Origin: Asanoa hainanensis
GTDB lineage: Bacteria; Actinomycetota; Actinomycetes; Mycobacteriales; Micromonosporaceae
Assembly (NCBI RefSeq): GCF_900188485.1
Contig: NZ_FZPH01000005.1
Span: 1 to 64,000 of the forward strand
Direction of reading: 5' to 3'
DNA length: 64,000 nucleotides
Part shown: positions 1 through 10,231 of the stretch, one piece after another
How positions within the stretch are numbered: the first letter of the stretch is position 1
How the letters are laid out: each line of letters starts with the position of its first letter
The notes under the pieces: model-generated
What the model saw: the letters and a program-made list of their open reading frames with translations, nothing else
The model's database searches: none
What the model was told of the DNA's origin: nothing
Position numbers and translations under genes: made by a program

Positions 1-387
1 GCGCCGGGCGAGGATCGCAACATCTACGTGCTGTCGCTGGTCCTCGTGGTGGCCGGCGGCTACGCCCGCCGTTCGCGCCGGGCGAGGATCGCAACACCCG
101 CGTGATCGCGGGCGTGGCCGCCGGCACAACCAGCTGCGCCAGGCGTTTGCGCCGGGCGAGGATCGCAACAAGGGCGCCGCGTCCGCACGGTCATGATCAA
201 GGTCGCTGCGCCCGGCGTTCGCGCGGGGCGAGTATCGCAACGGCTTCCAGTCGGCGTCGCTCACCGCGCGGCCCTCGCGCTGCGCCCGGCGTTCGCGCCG
301 GGCGAGGATCGCAACATGTGGTGGCGGTCGCCCTTCGTGCCCGCCGCGGTGGCTGTGCCGGCGTTCGCGCCGGGCAAGGATCGCAAC
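1..387 (+). CRISPR. Trailer end of a CRISPR array, six repeats, five spacers
   Basis: Repeats of about 37 nt lie at 1-21 (cut by the window edge), 59-95, 133-169, 205-241, 279-315 and 352-387. Spacers are 37, 37, 35, 37 and 36 nt. The intact repeat at 279-315 contains a perfect 9-bp stem, CGCCCGGCG / CGCCGGGCG, around a TTCG loop, and ends in ATCGCAAC, which would be the crRNA 5' handle. The other complete copies carry substitutions in stem, loop or handle, and the last copy is one base short. No repeat follows 387. Terminal repeats decay at the leader-distal end, so transcription is inferred to run on + from a leader left of the window. No cas gene is visible, so the subtype is unknown. Confidence 0.85.
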
Positions 388-518
388 GCCGGTATAGTCA
401 ATGCGCAATCCCCGCTTGCGCCGCGACCGCCAAGATCGATTTGGCTAAGGTATCGACGGCGGCAGCGTTGGACTGACTCGCAGTTGATGCAAGCCCAACG
501 ACGTACGGAGCTTCTCCA

Positions 519-2114
519 TTGCACCTCAAGTCGATTGTGTCCACCGGTCCCATCAAGCGGTTCGAATCCGTCCGAATTCGCGACCTCCCGCCGTCAACGC
601 GGCTAATCTTCTTGCTGGGCCCCAATGGATGTGGAAAGTCCTCGATATTTGACACCCTGTTGCTTTGGCACCACGAACATGGGCGTCGCGCAGGCGGTTG
701 GGACGATCAGTTCTACCTGCCTCCAGGGCGCACTCGAACGAGTGGCATCGACATAGAGTTTCACGAGCCTTTGCCCAAAGACACTAGGGCAATCAAGGCG
801 CTTTTTCATTATCGGAGCGCCTACAGGTACACGAGCCAATTTTCGGTCGGAAGCCTTAGTGCAATGCCCGGCTTGGAAGACAGCAAGGAAGTCAATCGCT
901 CCATTGATGAAGATCGCGGCGTGGCGCAACACTACGCGAGACTTTGGGGCAGTTTGGTGGAAATTGCAGGAGACCGCACCCAGACCAACGATCTGGAGCA
1001 GATCCACAAGTTGGTTATTGATCCACTTGCGGAGAGCTTTAATCGGCTCTTTCCCGACCTCCAACTTGAAAGTCTCGGTCACCCGTTCCAGGGCAGGGGA
1101 ACCTTTTATTTCTCTAAGAATCACGTTCGCAGTTTTCCGTACGTCAACCTTTCGGCGGGCGAGAAGGCAGCTTTTGATCTTCTTCTGGATGCCCACCTTC
1201 GCGGCGCAGAGTTTCCGGAGTCGATTTTCCTCCTCGATGAGCCGGAGAGCCACCTTAACTCACGAGTGCAGGCGACGATTCTGGATGAATTGATCCGCAT
1301 CGGACCGCCCAAGGGACAGATTGTGATCGCAACGCACTCGCTTTCAATGATGCGGCGAGGCGTACAGCTCGCGCGGAGCCGGCCGGATGAGGTGGCTTTT
1401 ATCAACTTCAACGGCATTCCCGACGCTTTCAACCCAGATCTTGTTCCGTCCGAGCCGACTCGTCACCTGTGGCAGAGCATCCACCGCACGTCCTTGGAAG
1501 ACCTCGCAGACCTGGTGTCTCCCGACATTGTTTACTTAGTCGAAGGTTCGATCGAAACAGCTACGTCGCCTGACAAGCAGGCTTTTGATTCACGAGTGTT
1601 GTCCAAAATTTTCTCGGACGATTTCCCTGAGATCGAGTTTCAATCAATCGGCAATAGTGGCCAGGTGAAGCGAATAGGTCACGCCCTCCAGGCGTCCAAG
1701 GCAATTAGATCGGAAGTCAGAAGAGTCGTCGACCGAGATGGCAAGACCCCTGATGAGATTGCCGCATTGGAAGCGGAAGGTACGATTGTATGGCGTCAAC
1801 GGGAACTGGAAAATTACCTGCTGGATGACGAAGTTCTCGAAAAGCTATGCGCGTCGTTCGAGCTCGATGCCGGCAAGCGCCAGGACGCGCTGTCTAATAT
1901 TCTAGCCGCTAGGGACCAGCATCCTCCGACTGGCGTTTCTTTAGACGACTACAAGGCTCGACTGAAGATCGTATACAGGGCCGCCAAGAACAACCTTCCT
2001 GCCATGACGCAGCCTGGCTCCACCGAGTATGAGTTCCTGGTCTCGACGCTGGCTCCTTTAATTAAGAAGGGAATGACTCAGTACACGCGTCTCGCGCGCG
2101 AACTCAAGCTTTGA
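519..2114 (+). CDS. AAA family ATPase with C-terminal TOPRIM/DUF4435-like domain (putative defence protein)
   Basis: This 531-residue protein starts at TTG 519, with GGAG at 507-510. The N-terminal half is an SMC/ABC-type ATPase: Walker A GPNGCGKS at about 34-41, an ABC-like signature LSAGEKAAF near 210, Walker B FLLDEPESHL near 236-245, and a switch His in IATHS near 272. The C-terminal half has LVEG near 340, VVDRDG near 404 and RELENYLL near 430. That acidic spacing is typical of TOPRIM-like DUF4435 tails in OLD-like ATPases. Many such proteins act in phage defence, but the role here is inferred. The gene is plainly less GC-rich than its neighbours and starts 132 bp after the last CRISPR repeat, which fits a transferred defence island. 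It could also be a repair ATPase. Confidence 0.8.
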   Translation: MHLKSIVSTGPIKRFESVRIRDLPPSTRLIFLLGPNGCGKSSIFDTLLLWHHEHGRRAGGWDDQFYLPPGRTRTSGIDIEFHEPLPKDTRAIKALFHYRSAYRYTSQFSVGSLSAMPGLEDSKEVNRSIDEDRGVAQHYARLWGSLVEIAGDRTQTNDLEQIHKLVIDPLAESFNRLFPDLQLESLGHPFQGRGTFYFSKNHVRSFPYVNLSAGEKAAFDLLLDAHLRGAEFPESIFLLDEPESHLNSRVQATILDELIRIGPPKGQIVIATHSLSMMRRGVQLARSRPDEVAFINFNGIPDAFNPDLVPSEPTRHLWQSIHRTSLEDLADLVSPDIVYLVEGSIETATSPDKQAFDSRVLSKIFSDDFPEIEFQSIGNSGQVKRIGHALQASKAIRSEVRRVVDRDGKTPDEIAALEAEGTIVWRQRELENYLLDDEVLEKLCASFELDAGKRQDALSNILAARDQHPPTGVSLDDYKARLKIVYRAAKNNLPAMTQPGSTEYEFLVSTLAPLIKKGMTQYTRLARELKL

Positions 2115-2554
2115 GCGTTACCTTTTCCATGGCCGCGCGTAAAGGAGTTGCTGTGTTTTTGAGCGCACCCACCCCCACAGTGGGTCGACCGCATCTCATG
2201 GGTCAAGTTATACGTAAAGGCTAGGAACCTCACTGACGGTTTAGCAACAGTTGACGAACCGTGCCGGATTTCTCGTACTGTTACCGGATCTCGTGATCGC
2301 TATCGTGAGAGTGGCCTGTCGTCCTGTCCTTGACCTGCATCTGGATGCGGCCCTTGGACGGCGGTTAGATACCTAGGAGGTCAGGCGAGCCCGCCGCGTT
2401 CACGGTTGGCTGACGGCCGCGACGACGCCAGGCTCTTGGGAACGGGTTGGGAAGGGGCGACCGACGACGGCCTCGTAGAGCCGCTCTCGACCGTACAAAC
2501 GGTGAAGCCCTGGACAGCATCTGCGCTGCTACGAGGCTTCGTTCTAGCTGTTAG
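2115..2554. other. Gene-free stretch after the ATPase gene
   Basis: About 440 bp hold no reading frame that I would call a gene. A 6-bp hairpin (ACCCAC 2167-2172 / GTGGGT 2180-2185) could end transcription of the ATPase gene, but no T run follows. Base composition rises from AT-richer near 2200-2300 to typical window GC by 2400, which suggests that the edge of the transferred segment lies in this stretch. Confidence 0.4.
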
Positions 2555-2570
2555 ACCGCCCAAAGGCGGT

Positions 2571-2617
2571 TGGTGCCGCCGGCAGGATTCGAACCTGCGC
2601 CCACCCCCGGAGGGCGG
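2571..2617 (-). pseudogene. 3' half of a tRNA-Arg(CCG), 5' half missing
   Basis: Read on the minus strand, CCGCC (2617-2613), a CTCCGGG loop and GGTGG form an anticodon arm with anticodon CCG. This is followed by a perfect T arm (GCAGG, TTCGAAT, CCTGC; 2598-2582), the 3' acceptor strand CGGCGGC, discriminator A and an encoded CCA. The T arm and CCA end closely resemble actinobacterial tRNA-Arg(CCG). Only two bases sit between the anticodon arm and the T arm, and no D arm or matching 5' acceptor strand is found upstream. It is therefore a remnant rather than a working tRNA. tRNA 3' halves are common integration sites. Confidence 0.65.
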
Positions 2618-2657
2618 TTTTTGGGTTGGGTGTGCGGAGACGGCCACAATGCCGGCT

Positions 2658-2697
2658 CGCTGGGTAGACCCAACGCAAACGTTGGGTCTACCCAGCG
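2658..2697. repeat. Perfect 18-bp inverted repeat
   Basis: Arms 2658-2675 and 2680-2697 are exact reverse complements around a CAAA loop. No T run follows on either side, so it does not look like a simple terminator. It lies between the tRNA-Arg remnant and tRNA-Val, next to three further hairpins. Confidence 0.85.
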
Positions 2698-2710
2698 CCT
2701 CGCGGACCGC

Positions 2711-2748
2711 CCCCACTAGAACGTGGGGTCTCCGGGGGTCGCCCCCGG
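2711..2748. repeat. Two short perfect hairpins in tandem
   Basis: CCCCAC (2711-2716) pairs with GTGGGG (2723-2728) across a 6-nt loop. CCGGGGG (2732-2738) pairs with CCCCCGG (2742-2748) across TCG. They stand between the 18-bp inverted repeat and the longer hairpin that abuts the tRNA. Confidence 0.7.
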
Positions 2749-2759
2749 TATAGGAATGA

Positions 2760-2815
2760 CAAATCCCCACCCAGACCCTGACCGCGAAGCGGTCCGGGTC
2801 TGGGGCAGGGATTTG
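2760..2815 (-). repeat. 56-nt hairpin directly abutting the 3' end of tRNA-Val
   Basis: Three paired blocks stack around a GAA loop: CAAATCCC / GGGATTTG, CCCAGACCC / GGGTCTGGG and ACCGC / GCGGT, separated by two small internal loops. The outer arm ends at 2815, exactly one base before the tRNA-Val discriminator position. It would be the first structure transcribed after the tRNA. No T run follows on the minus strand. Confidence 0.75.
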
Positions 2816-2887
2816 TGGGCGCGGCAGGGTTCGAACCTGCGACCCCTCGCTTGTAAGGCGAGTGCTCTTCCGCTGAGCTACGCGCCC
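2816..2887 (-). tRNA. tRNA-Val (anticodon UAC)
   Basis: The minus strand folds as a standard 72-nt tRNA: acceptor GGGCGCG / CGCGCCC, D stem GCTC / GAGC, anticodon stem CTCGC / GCGAG with loop CTTACAA (anticodon UAC, valine), a 5-nt variable loop, and T stem GCAGG / CCTGC with loop TTCGAAC. The discriminator is A and CCA is not encoded. All arms pair perfectly. Confidence 0.95.
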
Positions 2888-2921
2888 CGGATCGGCCGTA
2901 GCTTACCCGACCGCGGGCCGG

Positions 2922-3386
2922 TCAGCTGTCGTCCAGGGAGCTCGCCGCCGCCAACCACGCCGCCGTGTCCCGGGACGAGCCCGGCCCCACATGCTCGGCC
3001 CACCTGACCACGCCAGCCTTGTCGATCAGAAAGGTCCCCCGGTCTGCAAACCCAGCCACCGAGTTGAACACCCCATAAGACGACGCCACCGCCCCATGAG
3101 GCCAGAAGTCGGCCAGCATCCGCATGGACCACGACTCGCGTTCCAGCCAGATCTTGTGGGCGTACGACGAGTCCACGCTCACCGTCAGCACCGACACGCC
3201 CAGCGCGGCGAAGGACGGCAGCGCCGCCTCCAGCGCCGCCATCTCGCCGCTGCACGTGCCCGAGAAGGCCAGCGGATAGAACACCAGCAGGACCGAGCTT
3301 GACCCGAGGTACGACGAGAGTCGTACCTCTTGGTTGTTCTGGTCCTTGAGCGTGAAGTCCGGCGCCGGCGTGCCGACCTGGAGCAT
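2922..3386 (-). CDS. ahpE: AhpE-type 1-Cys peroxiredoxin
   Basis: The 154-residue thioredoxin-fold protein reduces hydroperoxides in the cytosol. The peroxidatic Cys sits in YPLAFSGTCSGEM near residue 45, matching the P-x(3)-T/S-x(2)-C motif, and SDFWPHGAV-type sequence follows as in mycobacterial AhpE. There is no second conserved Cys, so it fits the 1-Cys class. Its ATG overlaps the stop of the DUF3052 gene by one base (TGATG), so the two are probably translationally coupled. An earlier in-frame start inside the DUF3052 gene is unlikely. The pair beside aceE repeats the mycobacterial arrangement. Confidence 0.9.
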   Translation of the reverse strand: MLQVGTPAPDFTLKDQNNQEVRLSSYLGSSSVLLVFYPLAFSGTCSGEMAALEAALPSFAALGVSVLTVSVDSSYAHKIWLERESWSMRMLADFWPHGAVASSYGVFNSVAGFADRGTFLIDKAGVVRWAEHVGPGSSRDTAAWLAAASSLDDS

Positions 3387-3820
3387 CACTTCTTGCGGGA
3401 GCCGCGGGGCACCACGAGCCGGGCGGCACTCCAGTCCTTGCCGGCGTTGACCGTGGAGGTCTGCTGGAGACCTGCGGTCGGGGCCAGTTCGGTGATCTCG
3501 CTCGGCTCGACGTGCCCGTCGCGGCCGGCTTTGGGCGTCAGTAGCCAGACGACGCCGTTGCCGGCCAGCGGGCCGAGTGCGTCGACGAGCATCTCGAAGA
3601 GGTCGCCGTCGCCGTCGCGGTACCACAGCAGCACCGCGTCGACTACCTCGTCGGTGTCTTCGTCGACCAACTCACCGGAGCGGTCGGTCAGGGCGTCGCG
3701 GAGATCCTGGTCGACGTCGTCGTCGTACCCCATCTCCATGACGACCATCCCCGGCTCGATGCCGAACCGGTCCGCCAGGCTGCGTACGCCGTCGGCGGCC
3801 TGACCTGCGGTCGCGCTCAC
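3386..3820 (-). CDS. DUF3052 family protein
   Basis: This is a 144-residue acidic cytosolic protein of the actinobacterial DUF3052 family. Visible features are GIEPGMVVMEMGYDDDVDQ near residues 20-40 and DAVLLWYRDGDGDL near 62-75, both typical of the family. The function is unknown. It is the promoter-proximal gene of a two-gene unit with ahpE, overlapping it by one base. Its position beside aceE is conserved in actinobacteria. Confidence 0.9.
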   Translation of the reverse strand: MSATAGQAADGVRSLADRFGIEPGMVVMEMGYDDDVDQDLRDALTDRSGELVDEDTDEVVDAVLLWYRDGDGDLFEMLVDALGPLAGNGVVWLLTPKAGRDGHVEPSEITELAPTAGLQQTSTVNAGKDWSAARLVVPRGSRKK

Positions 3821-3984
3821 TGTTGCGTGCCTCCCTCATTCGTTGCAGTTCCCGCAAAGTCCACACAGTCGGCGGCTCGCGCGCAAGTGGCGCACCGACC
3901 GATCCGGTTTCGATTTTCTGCCGATCCGGCTCGATTCTGCGGCAACCCCGGCGGGACACGGACTTTTCGGGTCCCCCGGGAAAC

Positions 3985-6249
3985 TTACCGTGCCAGAAGG
4001 GCTCGGGCACCCTGAGTGATGGCATCCTCTGCGACCAGGACTTCTCTGGCCGCCGGGCCCAGCGGGACGAACGAGTCGACTGATGCGATCCGACTCACAG
4101 ATCCGACATATCCGGCATCGACCAGCGCTGCGAGAACTCCCTCGCCGACCCCGCCCGACCGGCGTGTCTCGTCCACGACAAGCACGCGTCCGGTTGCCGA
4201 CGATTCCCGGATCACATCGGCCACCGGCAGCGGGGCGAGCCAGCGCAGGTCCACCACCCGGGCGCCGATCCCCTCCGAGACCAGCCGGGCCGCGACGCGC
4301 AGGGACATCCGTACCCCGTTGCCGAACGTGATGATCGTCAAGTCCTCGGCCGAGCCCACGTTGTAGACCCGCGCGCGCCCGATCGGCACGTGCGCCTCGG
4401 ACCAGGACTCCGGGCCCAGGTACGGCGCCAGCCACTCGTTGTCGCCCTCTTCGTAGAGGTCACGCGTGTGGTAGAGGGCGATCGGCTCGAGGAAGACGCA
4501 GACGCTGCCGTCGACGGCGGCCGACGCGAGGCAGGTGCGCAGCAGCGGCGCCGCGTCGTCGGCCCGCGCCGGCACCGCGACGACCAGGCCCGGGATGTCG
4601 CGCAGCACGGCCACCGAGTTGTCGTTGTGGAAGTGCCCCCCGAAGCCCTCCTGGTACGCGAGCCCGGCCACCCGCACGACCATCGGGTTGCGGTAGGCGC
4701 CGCCCGAGAAGAACTGGATGGTGGCGGCCTCGCCGCGGAGCTGGTCCTCGGCGTTGTGCAGGTAGGCCAGGTATTGGATCTCCGGCACGGGCAGCATGCC
4801 GGCCAGGCCGGAGCCGAGGGCCAGGCCGAGGATCGAGGTCTCGTCGAGCAGCGTGTCGAACACCCGGGTCGCGCCGAACCGCTCGCGCAGGCCCTTGGTC
4901 ACCCCGTACACGCCGCCCTTGAGCGCCACGTCCTCGCCGAACAGGGCCATCTTCGGGTTGGCCAGCATTCCGTCGGCGAGCGCCGAGTTGATCGTCTGGG
5001 CCAGGGTGAACGGGCCGGCGTCCTCGGGCAGGCGGCCGCCGAACGCCTCGGCCCGGTCCGAAGCCGAGAGAACCGACAAATCCGCCACGGTACGGGCGAC
5101 GCGGACCGGCCGGCGGGGCGCCAGCGTGGCCACCACCTCGGCGGGCGTGGTCAGCTTCGGCTCGCCCAGCACCTCCTCGGCGACCTTGCGGACCTGCCAG
5201 CCGACCTCGTCGTACCGGGCGAGGATCTCCTCGGGTGTGGCCAGGCCGCAGGTGACCAGCAGCCGCGCGGTCGCCACCACCGGGTCGCGGGTCAGGTCGC
5301 GCTCGAGGTCGGCGGCGGGACGGTAGGCCACCTCGGCGTCGGCGCCAGCGTGCCCCATGAAGCGCACGGTCGACAGGTGCAGCACGGCGGGCTTCCGGGT
5401 GCGCCGCACATGGTCGGAGGCCGAGACCGCGGTGGCATAAGCGGCCGCCGGATCGTCGCCGGAAGCCGCGAAGTAGCGCAGTCCCGGGCGGGCCTTCAGC
5501 GTCGCCGCGACCCAACCCGAAGGGGACTTCACGCTGATCCCGATGCCGTTGTCCTCGCAGACCAGCAGCAGCGGCAGCCGCAGCCCCGTGTGGTCGATCC
5601 AGCCGGCGGTGTTCAGGGCGGCGGTCGCCGTCGCGTGGTTGACCGACGCGTCGCCGAACGAACACACGACGACCGCGTCGCCCGGCCACGGTGCGTCGGA
5701 CCCGCCGTTGCCGTTGACCTTGCGCAGCCGCTCGATCGCGAACGCCGCACCCACCGCGCGGGGCAGGTGCGAGGCGATCGTCGAGGTGGTCGGCACCACG
5801 TGGTGCGCCGCGTTGCCGAACACCTTGTGCCGGCCGCCGGCGATCGGCTCGCTGGTCGAGGCGACCACCCCGCGCAGCACGTCCCGGGCCGTCTCGGCGA
5901 CCGGGTCCCCGACCTCGGCCTGGGCGACCCGGGCGGCGTAGAACCCGCCGGAGCGGTAGTGCAGGAAGGCCGGGTCGGTGTGCCGGAGCGCCGCCGCGAC
6001 GATCGCGTTGCTCTCGTGGCCGGAGGACCCGATCGTGTAGAAGCCCTCGCCGAAGCTGCGCAGCCAGCGCGCGGCCAGGTCGAGATGGCGGCTCGTCAGC
6101 TGGGCGTCGAACACGGCGCGCGCCCGCTCGGCCGTCATCCCCTCGGGGAGGCCGGCGGTGCCGGGCGTCAGCGCACCGACCGCCGCCCGGAACCGTTCGT
6201 CGAGATCTTGCGGCGTGGTCACGTCGAAAGCATTACCGACGCAAGCCAC
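3985..6249 (-). CDS. Fused alpha/beta E1 component of a 2-oxoacid dehydrogenase (branched-chain type)
   Basis: At 754 residues this is an E1 alpha chain (about 1-370) joined to an E1 beta chain (about 400-754) in one polypeptide. The alpha half has the thiamine diphosphate motif GDASVNHATA followed by CEDNGIGIS near residues 200-235. The beta half has LFGEDVALKGGVYGVT and FLEPIALYH, plus a transketolase C-terminal domain with ITFGNGVRMS and VVDLRWLAPLP. The enzyme decarboxylates branched-chain or related 2-oxoacids and passes the acyl group to an E2, which is not encoded here. The GTG at 6249 gives the longest product; a GTG 27 bp inside is also possible. It could serve another 2-oxoacid, since sequence alone does not fix the substrate. 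Confidence 0.85.
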   Translation of the reverse strand: MACVGNAFDVTTPQDLDERFRAAVGALTPGTAGLPEGMTAERARAVFDAQLTSRHLDLAARWLRSFGEGFYTIGSSGHESNAIVAAALRHTDPAFLHYRSGGFYAARVAQAEVGDPVAETARDVLRGVVASTSEPIAGGRHKVFGNAAHHVVPTTSTIASHLPRAVGAAFAIERLRKVNGNGGSDAPWPGDAVVVCSFGDASVNHATATAALNTAGWIDHTGLRLPLLLVCEDNGIGISVKSPSGWVAATLKARPGLRYFAASGDDPAAAYATAVSASDHVRRTRKPAVLHLSTVRFMGHAGADAEVAYRPAADLERDLTRDPVVATARLLVTCGLATPEEILARYDEVGWQVRKVAEEVLGEPKLTTPAEVVATLAPRRPVRVARTVADLSVLSASDRAEAFGGRLPEDAGPFTLAQTINSALADGMLANPKMALFGEDVALKGGVYGVTKGLRERFGATRVFDTLLDETSILGLALGSGLAGMLPVPEIQYLAYLHNAEDQLRGEAATIQFFSGGAYRNPMVVRVAGLAYQEGFGGHFHNDNSVAVLRDIPGLVVAVPARADDAAPLLRTCLASAAVDGSVCVFLEPIALYHTRDLYEEGDNEWLAPYLGPESWSEAHVPIGRARVYNVGSAEDLTIITFGNGVRMSLRVAARLVSEGIGARVVDLRWLAPLPVADVIRESSATGRVLVVDETRRSGGVGEGVLAALVDAGYVGSVSRIASVDSFVPLGPAAREVLVAEDAITQGARALLAR

Positions 6250-6326
6250 TCACTGCCAGTCACCTGCCCCACCAGCCACGCAGAACACGGCAACGGAACG
6301 CGTGGATCATCCCTAGAATTGACCGG

Positions 6327-6734
6327 ATGCGGAGTGAGGTGATCACGGTCGAGACGGGCCGCCGCCCGGCGGTGCGCGACGTGACCGCGGAGGCGCAGCA
6401 GTTCGTCTCCGGCGAGGGCGACGGGTTGCTCCACGTGTTCGTCCCCCACGCCACCGCCGGCATCGCGATCATCGAGAGCGGCTCCGGCTCCGACGACCCC
6501 GATCTGATGACCGCGATCGACGGTTTCCTGCCGGCCGACGGCCGTTGGCGCCACCGGCACGGCTCCCCCGGACACGGTCGCGACCATGTGCTGCCGGCCT
6601 TCATCGCCCCGTACGCCTCGATTCCGGTCCTGCGTGGTCGGCTCGCCCTGGGCACCTGGCAGTCCATCTGCCTGGTCGACACGAACGGGGACAACGCTGT
6701 CCGACAGGTCCGGTTTTCCTTCCTTCCGGGGTGA
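6327..6734 (+). CDS. yjbQ: YjbQ/UPF0047 family protein
   Basis: The 135-residue single-domain protein contains family hallmarks: LHVFVPHATAGIAI near residue 36, HGSPGHGRDHVLPAFIAP near 75-92, and a C-terminal GTWQSICLVDTNG. The conserved His residues form a presumed metal site. YjbQ proteins show weak thiamine phosphate synthase activity in some bacteria, but the physiological role is unclear. It is divergent from the fused E1 gene and upstream of aceE; both of those enzymes need thiamine diphosphate, which makes the placement suggestive. Confidence 0.85.
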   Translation: MRSEVITVETGRRPAVRDVTAEAQQFVSGEGDGLLHVFVPHATAGIAIIESGSGSDDPDLMTAIDGFLPADGRWRHRHGSPGHGRDHVLPAFIAPYASIPVLRGRLALGTWQSICLVDTNGDNAVRQVRFSFLPG

Positions 6735-6882
6735 GTTACCGGTTGGTATGTGTGTCGAGTGTCGCGTCTGGCCGTACGCGACGTGACGCCGGAATGAGAA
6801 ACGGGGCAGTATGGCGTTGGAGACGAATCCCACACCCGGGACACTTGGCTCCGAAATGTCAGTCGTCCCCACAATCTGAGGA

Positions 6883-9639
<2,757 letters not shown>

Positions 9640-9653
9640 GGTTTTCTCTTTGA

Positions 9654-9691
9654 GGGGCGCCCCGCTTTCCGCGGGGCGCCCCCTTTTTTTT
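9654..9691 (+). terminator. Rho-independent terminator of aceE
   Basis: A perfect 12-bp GC stem (9654-9665 / 9671-9682) with a TTTCC loop is followed by eight T residues at 9684-9691. It starts 15 bp after the aceE stop codon. Confidence 0.95.
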
Positions 9692-9695
9692 GCTC

Positions 9696-9719
9696 AACCT
9701 TTCTCTCGTACGCGGCGTC
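9696..9719 (+). promoter_or_regulatory. Candidate ECF-type promoter for the sigma factor gene
   Basis: AACC at 9696-9699 and CGTC at 9716-9719 are separated by 16 bp, the classic ECF sigma -35/-10 arrangement. A start point 7-8 bp downstream would fall on the GTG at 9728, giving a leaderless mRNA and suggesting autoregulation. Confidence 0.5.
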
Positions 9720-9727
9720 TACCTCGC

Positions 9728-10231
9728 GTGGATGACGACGAAGGGTTCCGGCAGTTCGTCCGGGACCAGTGGGCGCCGCTGGTGCGGACCGCCTACCTGC
9801 TGACCGGCGACCGCGGCACGGCCGAGGACCTGGTGCAGGCGGCGCTGGAGAAGACCCACCGGCGTTGGGAGCGGATCGACACGCCGTCGGTGTACGTGCG
9901 CCGGGCCATGGTCAACACGGCGAGCTCGTGGTGGCGGCGGCGCCGGCCGCTCGAGGTGCCGTTGCTCGCGTCGGACTCACCCGTGCGCGGGGACGCGTTC
10001 GTCCAGATCGAGCAGCGCCAACAGCTCCTCGTCGCGTTGCGGCGGCTGCCGCCACGCACCCAGGCGGTCCTGGTGCTCCGCTATTTCGAGGACCTCAGCG
10101 AGGCGGACACCGCCACCGTCCTCGGCTGTTCCATCGGCTCGGTCAAGAGCCAGGCGTCGCGCGGGTTGGCCCGGCTGCGACTCGACTTCGCCGACGAGGC
10201 GCCGGCCCAACTGCAGGAGGAACCATGCTGA
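9728..10231 (+). CDS. SigE-family ECF RNA polymerase sigma factor
   Basis: The protein of about 167 residues has sigma region 2 (AYLLTGDRGTAEDLVQAALEK, near residues 20-40) and region 4 (LPPRTQAVLVLRYFEDLSE, then a helix-turn-helix with GCSIGSVKSQASRG). An upstream extension would read through the aceE terminator, so GTG 9728 is chosen. No ribosome binding site precedes it, which fits a leaderless message from the ECF-like promoter at 9696. The gene overlaps the next one by 7 bp (ATGCTGA), as sigma/partner pairs often do. The signal sensed is unknown. Confidence 0.88.
   Translation: MDDDEGFRQFVRDQWAPLVRTAYLLTGDRGTAEDLVQAALEKTHRRWERIDTPSVYVRRAMVNTASSWWRRRRPLEVPLLASDSPVRGDAFVQIEQRQQLLVALRRLPPRTQAVLVLRYFEDLSEADTATVLGCSIGSVKSQASRGLARLRLDFADEAPAQLQEEPC

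Noticed and set aside
102-606. Open frames of 85-137 codons on both strands across the CRISPR array
   Set aside because: They are built from repeat and spacer sequence and have no domain or ribosome binding site.
2571-2660. A complete second tRNA at the tRNA-Arg-like sequence
   Set aside because: No D arm or 5' acceptor strand can be built and the variable region is only two bases.
2406-3007. Two open frames containing CRRQDSNLRP and ARQGSNLRPLACK segments
   Set aside because: These peptides are the known mis-translations of tRNA genes; they read through the tRNA-Arg remnant and tRNA-Val.
4390-6342. 650-codon frame antisense to the fused E1 gene
   Set aside because: GC-driven shadow: rich in Arg, Gly, Ala and Val without domains, while the other strand encodes a clear enzyme.
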